Below the pieces are notes generated by a model, which saw only the letters and a list, made by a program, of their open reading frames with translations, had not been told where the DNA came from and did not search any database. From JANWVO01 sp037446555 (GTDB lineage Bacteria; Acidobacteriota; Terriglobia; Bryobacterales; Bryobacteraceae): a stretch of 64,000 nt of DNA. Each line of letters opens with the position of its first letter. The stretch's first letter is position 1. Below, piece by piece: positions 42,301 to 49,282 of the stretch. The translations under genes were made by a program, and so were the position numbers. Where the stretch lies: positions 156,909-220,908 of the forward strand of contig JBBIIK010000004.1 in assembly GCA_037446555.1 (NCBI GenBank), read 5' to 3'.

Positions 42301-42709
42301 GCGCTGTGGAAGGGCCGGAGCTGCGCAGTTCCCGGCCCCTGCCCCCGGCCCGTTTCCATGCCTCCAGGCTTTGGCGGGCGTCCTCGCCGCGCCCGTACAG
42401 CAGCTTCAGCGCGACCACGCGCCCCAGCGCGCGCACACGCCACGGGCTGCCCTCCGGCGCCAGCGATGCCAGCCTTTCATAAAGCGCCAGCGCCTCCGGA
42501 TCGCGCCGCTCGTCCAGGAACGCCGCATACAGGCCCAGCGCCTCGACGTTCCGGGGCTCGGCCTTCACCGCGGATTCCAGAAGCTGCCGGGCTTCTCCGG
42601 CACGCCCTCGCAACTCCAGTTCTCTCGCCTGCCGCTCCAGTTCTTCCGATCCCCATGCGGGAGCGGCCACCGCGATCAGGACACCCCAGACAAGCCCCTT
42701 CCAATTCAT
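39335..42709 (-). CDS. Very large exported TPR-containing protein of unknown function
   Basis: A 1124-residue protein with signal peptide MNWKGLVWGVLIAVAAPAWG. Residues 20-130 form TPR-like helical repeats (LERQARELELRGRAGEARQLLESAVKAEPRNVEALGLYAAFLDE). The rest is a long, mostly helical region with segments such as RAFLSMDSGFPLAELEQALRTNRPFVYDYKPATVPVLYS, ALFGLSRKAVENEPLRIFLSISDIE and a C-terminal VMLPEWTVKTVEAIFATHLEDWPAVLRAM. No enzyme motif was recognised. It forms a pair with the VWA protein on the same strand, upstream of the csm operon. A structural or adhesion role is a guess. Confidence 0.78.
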   Translation of the reverse strand: MNWKGLVWGVLIAVAAPAWGSEELERQARELELRGRAGEARQLLESAVKAEPRNVEALGLYAAFLDERRDPEALALYERLASLAPEGSPWRVRALGRVVALKLLYGRGEDARQSLEAWKRAGGRGRELRSSGPSTALPMGTVTIPGPLESFARMAAFSPEMPPEEILLAVARNVITNGYQALSGNEGMEQTEYLKLVVRYLNQARELERLAGAERVIRIDACESAQTGELLRVLGFRMRGGCGSDVVLETVNATRAFLSMDSGFPLAELEQALRTNRPFVYDYKPATVPVLYSAEYWLSAREKQTGEFIDMFLNDPSLCRLYLGLAKLDPVTAEEIRKALPVTRIRAFAHVFDFFGGMFQIRNGRVFVPGGARSAEAWADLVGAPPDKGVEFLDKLVSKDDGWLASYFDALSRIDGATLDYLTEPGRLKRFYAALRGRVTSPGPARPVFRSNTDLMLLTTRLRVVGGRPVIPGGLEVWKRLFTEHPNGKYDGKLTRSAASWKEPDDLIEALFGLSRKAVENEPLRIFLSISDIERRRANPLDPATVQQLAFRWKAYAAQYPLFSESGALSDATILLFLDTADKINRTGNNELKADSAGMMQALAGLWQVLVRQKLIPETRAGETLATVLKPFSAVTNKQLLFDAGRAGVTELLRAAGVEDLSNPQDRMMDLLAGALKPSDEETHQTLLGEMLRAFEAQRLVSLKLLFDLDDHMEALSKGEPLNAQLLGRLAARVSDLNLPKASLTTAERNSMAFGYFSERHIDMQRKLNLRAVVAKAEGNAERLKEARGLLAPLLRDTLVGMLYIHYAPPGAQLLYTNPLFARSHDFIGIQGSNQTWKQTEVLGMGWPSSAGGRLVGSLANLPYALAEAEQNFLIPSREQALIWGDLVPQLLVSARLPRFWNATPQQLHYLGLHLRLGETVIVESALRDDLREQAMRELERLAPPARVEMVSRLLAAGRPAEAFELIMPSELYFLGAQAAARQWQTSAGFGEKIRLLAASLPAQCNARAVSELAGTPKPTLANSHRPELLQLRTFPTLMGYSSRILAESWESHNLFFAALADELGLRPAQLNVMLPEWTVKTVEAIFATHLEDWPAVLRAMRRVAEQVRAEVRRSQAAEAGAGF

Positions 42710-42911
42710 GGAGCACCTCGAATCATCCCAGCCCTGATGCTGCCGTGCTGGATTGGTGGATCACTGTATCACAAATCCGGCCCGGCGAAACAAAGATCAC
42801 TGGCGGAGCCCGCAGCCCCCAGCCATTCCTTCACAGATGCCGCAGCTTGCCGCCGGATGCAAGGGGGGCAGAAGTCGTATGCTGTCGGGTGGAGGTACGA
42901 ACCTTTATCTC

Positions 42912-43973
42912 ATGCGCAGAGCACTTCTCTTTCTTCCGCTCCTTCTCTCCGTCCCTGCCCTGGCAGGCGAGCATACCATCGCGGTGGTTGGTCTGGTCCA
43001 CTCCCACGTCTGGGGCCACATGGGCAAGATGGTGCAGGGCAAGCCTGCTAGGCTCGTGGGCGTCGCTGAAACCGCGCCGGAACTGGTGGCGGAGGCGAAG
43101 AAGCGCGGCGTCGCCGAGGACCTGATTCACTCCGACTGGCGGAAGATGATCGACACCGTCAAGCCCGAAATCGTCTGGGCCTTCGTCGAGAACAACCGCC
43201 ACCTCGAGATCGTCCAGTACTGCGCCCCGCGCAAGATCCACGTGATGTTTGAAAAGCCGCTGGCATCGACCTACAAGGACTCCCTGGCGATCCGCGATCT
43301 CGCCCGCAAGCACGGCATCTACGTGCTGTGCAATTACCAGATGGCCTGGTGGCCCACTTCGGAAGCCATCCGGCAGGCCGTCGCCGCCGGCGAAATCGGC
43401 GATGTCTGGCGGCTGCGCGGCATCGTCGGCCACGGCGGTCCCGGCGGACCGAAGGGTCTGAACAAGTACTTCTTCGAGTGGCTCACCGACCCTGTCAAGA
43501 ACGGCGCCGGCGCGCTGGTCGACTTCGGTTGCTACAACGCCCTGTGGAGCCTCATGTACCTGGGGCGCCCAACTTCCGTCTACGCCGTGTCGCACCGGCT
43601 CCGCCCTGACGAGTTCCCCAAGGTGGAAGACACATCGCTAATCGTGCTGTCCTACCCCAAAGGTGTCGCGCTGCTGGAAGCTTCGTGGGACCTGCCGCGC
43701 AGTTTCCAGGACCTGGAGTTGTTCGGACGCAAGGGCAGCCTCTATATGACGAGCCGCTCGGTTGAACTGCGGCAGGGCAGGGAGGCGCGCGAAGTTCCGG
43801 CGCAGGCGCTGCCTCCCGAGAAGGCCGAGCCCATCGCCTACATGATCCACTGCATCGAATCGAAGCGAGAGCCCGAAGGCATGACCTCGCTGGACCTGAA
43901 CGCCGGCGTCATGGAAATCGTGGATGCGGCCAAGGAAAGCATTCGCACCGGCCGCGCAGTGACCCTGAAGTAG
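42912..43973 (+). CDS. Secreted Gfo/Idh/MocA-family oxidoreductase
   Basis: The 353-residue protein has a signal peptide (MRRALLFLPLLLSVPALAG), then a Rossmann dinucleotide fold (HTIAVVGLVHSHVWGHMGKM) and the family active-site EKP motif (HVMFEKPLAS), followed by LCNYQMAWWPTSEAIRQA and NGAGALVDFGCYNALWSLMYLGRP in the substrate half. Members use tightly bound NAD(P) to act on sugars or inositols; export of such a protein, as in glucose-fructose oxidoreductase, suggests a periplasmic sugar oxidoreductase. It diverges from the TPR protein with about 200 bases between starts. Confidence 0.88.
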   Translation: MRRALLFLPLLLSVPALAGEHTIAVVGLVHSHVWGHMGKMVQGKPARLVGVAETAPELVAEAKKRGVAEDLIHSDWRKMIDTVKPEIVWAFVENNRHLEIVQYCAPRKIHVMFEKPLASTYKDSLAIRDLARKHGIYVLCNYQMAWWPTSEAIRQAVAAGEIGDVWRLRGIVGHGGPGGPKGLNKYFFEWLTDPVKNGAGALVDFGCYNALWSLMYLGRPTSVYAVSHRLRPDEFPKVEDTSLIVLSYPKGVALLEASWDLPRSFQDLELFGRKGSLYMTSRSVELRQGREAREVPAQALPPEKAEPIAYMIHCIESKREPEGMTSLDLNAGVMEIVDAAKESIRTGRAVTLK

Positions 43974-44033
43974 CCGGTTCGCGGGAATTCTTTCCGGACG
44001 GCGCGCCGGGTACGCCTCCCGGCGCGCCCCGCT

Positions 44034-44354
44034 TTATTGCGCGGGAGAGGCTGTGGCCCCGGTTTGCGGGGCAGGCGGAAGAATGATGGTCGTCTCGCCG
44101 GGCAGCGCCTTGTTCAGGTGCTGGCGGATGGCGCGCTTGCGCGCCTCGTCGCTCACCTTCAGCTGATCCACCTCGTGCCGCTTGCGGTGCACCTGCTCGC
44201 GCAGTTGCCGCACCTCGTCCTCCAGCCGCTTCACCTCGTGGTAGCGCTCCATCATCTGCGGCAGCCCCTGCGGCCTCAGCAGCGCGGAGCCTAGGACCAC
44301 GGCAAAGCCTACGCACAACGCGAACAGACCCAATTTGCGCGCCAGCGAATTCAT
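44034..44354 (-). CDS. FtsB/DivIC-like septum protein
   Basis: The 106-residue protein has one membrane helix (LGLFALCVGFAVVLGSALL), then a heptad coiled coil (MMERYHEVKRLEDEVRQLREQVHRKRHEVDQLK) and a short acidic/proline tail. This is the shape of FtsB/DivIC, small bitopic proteins that bridge FtsL and FtsQ at the division site. The sequence is short and coiled coils are hard to assign, so homology rests on topology. It diverges from cutA. Confidence 0.68.
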   Translation of the reverse strand: MNSLARKLGLFALCVGFAVVLGSALLRPQGLPQMMERYHEVKRLEDEVRQLREQVHRKRHEVDQLKVSDEARKRAIRQHLNKALPGETTIILPPAPQTGATASPAQ

Positions 44355-44424
44355 GGCCGAAACAAAACGTCTAACTTTCGTTTATAATCCCTTTCGCGCG
44401 GCAAGTCTATCCCCCGGAGGGAAC

Positions 44425-44775
44425 ATGACGGACAAAATCGTCGTCTCAACCACGTGCGGCTCGGATGAGGAGGCGCGGCGGCTGGCGCGCCTGCTGGTGG
44501 AGGAGCGCCTCGCCGCCTGCGTGCAGGTGCTGCCCTCCCTCCACAGCGTCTACCGGTGGCGTGGCGCCATCGAGGAGAGCGGCGAGTGGCTCCTCCTCAT
44601 CAAGTCCCGCCGGGGACTATTCGAGGACATTCGCCGCCGGATCCGCGCCGAACACTCCTACGAGCTGCCGGAGATTCTCGCTTCAGCCATCGTCGACGCA
44701 GAGCCGGACTACCTGGCCTGGATGGACTCCGGGCTCCGCGAGCCCGCGGCCTTGCAGGACGATGCCGCCCTGTGA
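44425..44775 (+). CDS. cutA: CutA-like protein
   Basis: The 116-residue protein follows the CutA pattern: an early strand (KIVVSTTCGSDEEARRLARLLVEERLAACVQVLP), then SVYRWRGAIEESGEWLLLIKS, HSYELPEILASAIVDAEPDYLAWMD. CutA forms a stable trimer structurally related to PII and has been tied to metal tolerance; its biochemical function is unsettled. CCCCGGAGG precedes the ATG. A TATAAT (44383-44388) about 35 bases upstream is a possible -10 element, though no good -35 box accompanies it. The MFS gene begins 14 bases after its stop. Confidence 0.9.
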   Translation: MTDKIVVSTTCGSDEEARRLARLLVEERLAACVQVLPSLHSVYRWRGAIEESGEWLLLIKSRRGLFEDIRRRIRAEHSYELPEILASAIVDAEPDYLAWMDSGLREPAALQDDAAL

Positions 44776-44789
44776 TGGGATAAGGGCTC

Positions 44790-46055
44790 ATGACAGCGCC
44801 GCAGGCTCCCTCGCGCGCCCGACACTGGGTGGTCGTCTTCGCCGTTACACTCGCCATCCTTGCCTACATTGACCGCGTGGCCATCTCGCAGGCTGCCCCG
44901 CTCATTTCGAAGGATCTCGGCTTTTCCAAGCAGGAGATGGGCTACATCTTCTCCGCATTCGCCCTCGCTTATGCCCTGTTCGAGATCCCCGGCGGATGGA
45001 TGGGCGACTGGATAGGGCCGCGCCGCGTGCTGATGCGCATCGTGCTGTGGTGGTCGTTCTTCACTGCCGCCACCGGCTGGGCGTGGAACTTCGTCTCCAT
45101 GTGGATTATCCGCTTCCTGTTCGGCGCCGGAGAGGCGGGCTGCTTTCCGAATCTGACCAAGGCCTTCACCACCTGGTTGCCAGTGCATGAACGGGTGCGC
45201 GCACAGGGCATCATGTGGTCCTTTGCGCGCTGGGGCGGGGCGTTCACGCCTCCGCTGTTCGCTCTGCTGTTTCGCTTCATGGGCTGGCGCGACGTGTTCT
45301 ATGTGTTCGGCCTCATCGGCCTGGTCTGGGCGTTCTTCTTCTTCCGCTGGTACCGCGACAATCCGAAGGACCACCCTGCGGTCAACGCCGCCGAACTGGC
45401 CCTGCTCGAAGGCGCCGAAAAGACCGCTGCCGGCCACGGCGATGTCCCATGGGGCAAGATGGTGCGCCGCGGCTCTGTGTGGCTGCTCTGGGCGCAGTAT
45501 TTCCTGCTGACCTACCCTTGGTACTTTTACATCACGTGGCTGCCCACGTACCTGCAGGAAGCGCGCCACATGGACATGGAGACCAGCGCGCGTTACGCCA
45601 TTCTGCCATTGCTGTTCGGTGGCGTCGGCTCGATGTTTGCGGGCTTCCTCGCCAAACACGTCTCTGTCTGGCTCGGTTCGGTGAGCCGCGCCCGGAAATG
45701 GATGGGCGCGGCGGGCTTCGTCGGCGCCAGCGTGTTCTTGCTGTTGTCGGCAGTCACAGAGAACCCGGTTCCTGCCATGCTCGCCATGGGCATGGCATCC
45801 TTTTGCAACGACCTGGTCATGCCCGGTGCATGGGGCGCCTGCATGGACGTCGGCGGCAAGTACGCGGGCACGCTCTCCGGATCCATGAACATGATGGGCA
45901 ACTTCGCCGGCATCCTTGCGCCCTCCATCGGCGGATTCATCCTCGCCCACACTGGCAACGACTGGAACCTCTTCCTCTTCACCATGGCCGGCGCCTACTT
46001 CCTCGGCGCCTTCTGCTGGCCCTTCATCGACTCCACGCGCCCGCTGGAGGACTGA
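44790..46055 (+). CDS. MFS transporter (ACS family, sugar acid/organic anion-like)
   Basis: A 421-residue, 12-helix carrier. The loop between helices 2 and 3 reads GGWMGDWIGPRRVLMRI, the MFS signature, and the opening ARHWVVVFAVTLAILAYIDRVAISQAAPLISKDLGFSK is that of the anion:cation symporter family (hexuronate, galactarate, sialic-acid-like carriers). No substrate residue can be assigned. It follows cutA by 14 bases and leads, after five bases, into a sialidase-like secreted protein, which together suggest uptake of a sugar released outside. Confidence 0.86.
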   Translation: MTAPQAPSRARHWVVVFAVTLAILAYIDRVAISQAAPLISKDLGFSKQEMGYIFSAFALAYALFEIPGGWMGDWIGPRRVLMRIVLWWSFFTAATGWAWNFVSMWIIRFLFGAGEAGCFPNLTKAFTTWLPVHERVRAQGIMWSFARWGGAFTPPLFALLFRFMGWRDVFYVFGLIGLVWAFFFFRWYRDNPKDHPAVNAAELALLEGAEKTAAGHGDVPWGKMVRRGSVWLLWAQYFLLTYPWYFYITWLPTYLQEARHMDMETSARYAILPLLFGGVGSMFAGFLAKHVSVWLGSVSRARKWMGAAGFVGASVFLLLSAVTENPVPAMLAMGMASFCNDLVMPGAWGACMDVGGKYAGTLSGSMNMMGNFAGILAPSIGGFILAHTGNDWNLFLFTMAGAYFLGAFCWPFIDSTRPLED

Positions 46056-46060
46056 CCCCC

Positions 46061-47125
46061 GTGCCGTTGCGCCTCCTGCTCGCGCTCGTTCTGCTGGTTC
46101 TCCCAGCGGCAGCCGAAATCGTGACCGAGCGCATCTTCGGTCCGGAGGTCTCCACCGGCCCCTACAAGCATCCGGCCTCCATTTGTGCCCTGGACAACGG
46201 AGATCTGCTGCTGGTCTATTACGGCGGCGAAGGCGAGTATGCGCAATCCACCGCCGTCTTCCTTTCGCGCCTCCCGGCTGGTGCAAGGCGCTGGAGTCCG
46301 CCCGTACCCGTCGCCCGCGACCCCTTCCGCTCCACCGGCAACGGCGTCTGCTGGCAGGATCCTGCCGGCCGCGTGTGGCTGTTTTATGTGATCCGCTTCG
46401 GCCCGACCTGGTCGACCTCTCGCATCGTTGCCAAGGTGAGCGGCGACCGCGGTCGCACCTGGTCCGATCCGGGCCTGCTCAGCCTGGAAGAGGGCTGGAT
46501 GGTGCGCGGCAAGCCCATCGTGCTGGCAAGCGGCCGCTGGCTCCTCCCGGTCTACTACGAGGCGGGCAGCGACCGCGAGCGCGTCGAGCCGGAGACCTCC
46601 TCGTTTTTCCTGATCCGCGATCCCGGCGACAGCGAGTGGAGGCCCAGCGGGCGCATCCGTTCGTCCAACGGCAACCTGCAACCCTCGCCCGTCGAGCTCT
46701 CCCCCGGCCACTTGCTTGCCTTTTGCCGGCGTGGCGGCGGCTATGGCCCCGAAGAGAGGGGCTTCATCATCGCCGCCGAATCCCGTGACGGCGGGCTGAC
46801 CTGGTCCGAGGGGCGGGACACGGATTTTCCGAACCCGAACTCTGCTGTGGAGCTGATCCGGCTTCGCAGCGGCCGGCTCCTGCTCATCTACAATCCCTCC
46901 ATGAACCGCCGCACGCCGCTGACCGCCGCGCTCAGCGAGGACGGCGGCAAGACCTGGCCTTGGAAACGCAACCTCGCCGAGGGCGAGGACTCCTTCGCCT
47001 ACCCGAGCGCGGTGCAGACGCCGGACGGCGAGATCCACGTCGTATACACCAGCGACGGTCGCCAAGTGATCCGGCGCGCGGTCTTCCTCGAATCTGATCT
47101 GCTCCCGGCGGAGGCACGGCGTTGA
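46061..47125 (+). CDS. Exported sialidase-like BNR-repeat protein
   Basis: A 354-residue exported protein (GTG start; signal VPLRLLLALVLLVLPAAA) with a six-bladed propeller pattern: HPASICALDNGDLLLVYYGGEGEY, Asp boxes such as SGDRGRTWSDPG, SRDGGLTWSEG and SEDGGKTWPWK, and VRGKPIVLASGRWLLPVYYEAG. It resembles the exo-alpha-sialidase/BNR-4 fold, but the catalytic arginine triad cannot be confirmed by eye, so it may bind or hydrolyse a glycan other than sialic acid. Its coupling to an MFS carrier supports a glycan-use role. Confidence 0.85.
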   Translation: MPLRLLLALVLLVLPAAAEIVTERIFGPEVSTGPYKHPASICALDNGDLLLVYYGGEGEYAQSTAVFLSRLPAGARRWSPPVPVARDPFRSTGNGVCWQDPAGRVWLFYVIRFGPTWSTSRIVAKVSGDRGRTWSDPGLLSLEEGWMVRGKPIVLASGRWLLPVYYEAGSDRERVEPETSSFFLIRDPGDSEWRPSGRIRSSNGNLQPSPVELSPGHLLAFCRRGGGYGPEERGFIIAAESRDGGLTWSEGRDTDFPNPNSAVELIRLRSGRLLLIYNPSMNRRTPLTAALSEDGGKTWPWKRNLAEGEDSFAYPSAVQTPDGEIHVVYTSDGRQVIRRAVFLESDLLPAEARR

Positions 47126-47152
47126 CGCGTCCTTTGACGGCCAGTGTATATT
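47122..47152 (+). promoter_or_regulatory. Possible sigma-70-like promoter upstream of infC
   Basis: TTGACG at 47122-47127 and TATATT at 47147-47152, separated by 19 bases, lie about 150 bases before infC. The spacing is longer than ideal and the -35 element overlaps the end of the previous coding region, so this is a candidate only. Confidence 0.35.
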
Positions 47153-47302
47153 GGGAGGGTAGGGAGCAGATTCTGAGGCTTCCCCAATTTCGCGGATTCT
47201 CTGAAAGCAGGGCGCGCGCCGGGTTCTCTTCCGGGTCGACGCCCTTTTTCCGTTTCGGCAGGACCGGAATCCGGCAGACAAACTCCCCCATCGACAGACT
47301 GC

Positions 47303-47926
47303 ATGCATCCTAGATTCCCCCGCCCTCGCGTCAAAGTCAGAGAGAACGTCAATGAGGCGATCCGGGCCCGCGAAGTGCGGGCTGTCTTTCCCGACGGCGT
47401 CGTCGAGGTCATGCCGACGCAGCAGGCGATCCGCCGGGCCAAGGAGCTGGGGCTCGACCTGATCCTGGTCGCGCCCACCGCCGAGCCCCCCGTCGCCAAG
47501 GCGATGGACTACGGGCAGTGGCAGTACGAGCAGAAGAAGAAGCAGCAGGAAGCGAAGAAGAAGCAGCACGTGATCCAGGTGAAGGAACTCAAATTCCGCC
47601 CCAACACCGACGATCATGACTACAATTTCAAGCTCAAGCACGCCATCCGCTTCCTCACCGAAGGGAACCGCGTCAAGGCCCTGGTGCAGTTCCGCGGCCG
47701 CGAGATCGCGCACGCGGATCTGGGCAAGAAGCTGCTGATGCGGCTCGCCGGAGATCTTGCCCAGTACGGCTCCATCGAGGGTCAGCCGCGCCTGGAAGGA
47801 CGTTTCGCGCACATCATCATCACGCCCACCAAGAAAGACGCGAAGAAGGAAAAGCCGTCCGAGCCGAAGCCCGCCGCCGCGCAAGCGCCGCCTCCGGGTC
47901 CGTCCGGCGAAGGCGCTCAAGGCTGA
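47303..47926 (+). CDS. infC: Translation initiation factor IF-3 with C-terminal low-complexity extension
   Basis: The 207-residue protein has both IF3 domains: NVNEAIRAREVRAVFPDGVVEVMPTQQAIRRAKELGLDLILVAPTAEPPVAKAMDYG (N-domain), a lysine-rich linker helix (QYEQKKKQQEAKKKQHVIQ), then VKELKFRPNTDDHDYNFKLKHAIRFLTEGNRVKALVQFRGREIAH and the C-domain with QPRLEGRFAHIIITP. It binds the 30S subunit and checks the start codon. A 30-odd residue tail (KKDAKKEKPSEPKPAAAQAPPPG) follows the normal end. ATG at 47303 is used; no strong ribosome site is seen. rpmI and rplT, the usual followers, are absent; glgC converges instead. Confidence 0.95.
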   Translation: MHPRFPRPRVKVRENVNEAIRAREVRAVFPDGVVEVMPTQQAIRRAKELGLDLILVAPTAEPPVAKAMDYGQWQYEQKKKQQEAKKKQHVIQVKELKFRPNTDDHDYNFKLKHAIRFLTEGNRVKALVQFRGREIAHADLGKKLLMRLAGDLAQYGSIEGQPRLEGRFAHIIITPTKKDAKKEKPSEPKPAAAQAPPPGPSGEGAQG

Positions 47927-47967
47927 CCCGCGCGCCCGCGCGGGCGCGGAACGGCTCCGCTCGCGGT

Positions 47968-49221
47968 TCAGATCTCCAGCGGGGAGACAGGCACGCGCGA
48001 GCGCCGTCCCTCGATGACCACGATCCCGCTCTCAGTCACGTGGTACTTCTTGCGGTCGGCCTCGAGATCGTGTCCGATCACCGCATCCTCGGGGATGACC
48101 ACGTTCTTGTCGAGGATCGCCCGCCGGATGCGCGCGCGCCGGCCGATGTCGCAATTGTCGAAGATGATGGAGTCTTCCACCACTGCGCCCGAGTGCACGC
48201 GCACGCCGCGGCCGATCACCGAATTGCGCACCATGCCGCCGGAGAGGATCGATCCCGCGCTCACGATGGAATCAATCGCCTGCCCGCGGCGGTTCTCTTC
48301 GTCGAAGGTGAATTTGGCCGGCGGATCCTCGTATCCGGCTGTGCGCAGCGGCCACTGCCTGTTATAGAGGTTCAGCACGGGGCTGACCGAGCGCAGATCC
48401 ATATTGGCGTCGTAATAGGCGTCAATGGTGCCGACGTCGCGCCAGTAGACGGGAGCGCCCACAGGATCCCCGGGGATATGGTTCGTGTTGAAGTCGTAGG
48501 CGTACACGTCGCCCCGCTCCACCCACTTCGGCAGGATGTCGCGCCCGAAATCGTGTGTCGACGTCTCGTCCCGGGCGTCCTCGTAAAGATACTTCAACAG
48601 GGCGGGCGTGGAGAAAACATAGTTGCCCATCGAGGCCAGCACTCGCTCCGGATCGCCGGGAATGGTAGGCGCGTCCGCTTTCTTTTCGTGAAACGCCCGG
48701 ATGCGGCCGTCGGCGTCGATCTCGATGACGCCGAACTCGGCGGCCTGCTCCTTCGGCACCGGGATGGCGGCTACCGTGGCCTGCGCCCGCCTCTGCTCGT
48801 GGAATTCGATCATCTCGCGCACGTTCATGCGGTAAACGTGGTCGGCGCCGAATACGGCCACAATGTGCGGCTCGGACTGCTCGATCAGGTTGACGTTCTG
48901 GAAAATCGCGTCCGCCGTGCCCCGGTACCACGTCTCGCCGGGAGAGCGCATTTGCGCAGGCACGGGGATGATGTAACGGTCCTTCAAAATGCCGGAGAAC
49001 TCCCAGCCGTACCGCAGGTGTTGCAGCAGAGACTGGCTCTTGAACTGAATGAGCACATAGATCGAATGAAGCCCGGAATTGACCAGGTTGGAGAGCACGA
49101 AATCCACGATGCGGTACTGGCCACCGAAGGGAACGGCCGGCTTGGCCCGCTCTTTGGTGAGCGGATAAAGCCGCGTGCCTTTTCCGCCGGCGAGGACGAA
49201 TGAGAGTACCCGCAGATGCAT
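47968..49221 (-). CDS. glgC: Glucose-1-phosphate adenylyltransferase
   Basis: The 417-residue enzyme makes ADP-glucose from ATP and glucose-1-phosphate, the committed step of glycogen synthesis. It shows VLAGGKGTRLYPLTKERAKPAVPFGGQYRIVDFVLSN at the N-terminus (nucleotide site), WYRGTADAIFQN, FGADHVYRMN, EFGVIEIDADGRIRAFHEK and the left-handed beta-helix end (RNSVIGRGVRVHSGAVVEDSIIFDNCDIG). ATG at 49221 is chosen with AAGGAG upstream. It converges on infC; the next gene upstream is the co-directional glnD, which ends 60 bases before it. Confidence 0.95.
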   Translation of the reverse strand: MHLRVLSFVLAGGKGTRLYPLTKERAKPAVPFGGQYRIVDFVLSNLVNSGLHSIYVLIQFKSQSLLQHLRYGWEFSGILKDRYIIPVPAQMRSPGETWYRGTADAIFQNVNLIEQSEPHIVAVFGADHVYRMNVREMIEFHEQRRAQATVAAIPVPKEQAAEFGVIEIDADGRIRAFHEKKADAPTIPGDPERVLASMGNYVFSTPALLKYLYEDARDETSTHDFGRDILPKWVERGDVYAYDFNTNHIPGDPVGAPVYWRDVGTIDAYYDANMDLRSVSPVLNLYNRQWPLRTAGYEDPPAKFTFDEENRRGQAIDSIVSAGSILSGGMVRNSVIGRGVRVHSGAVVEDSIIFDNCDIGRRARIRRAILDKNVVIPEDAVIGHDLEADRKKYHVTESGIVVIEGRRSRVPVSPLEI

Positions 49222-49282
49222 AGGCGCAATCTCCTTAGGCGTGCATGATACCACCCGTCTTTGCGGCCGTGCTGTCCTGTCT

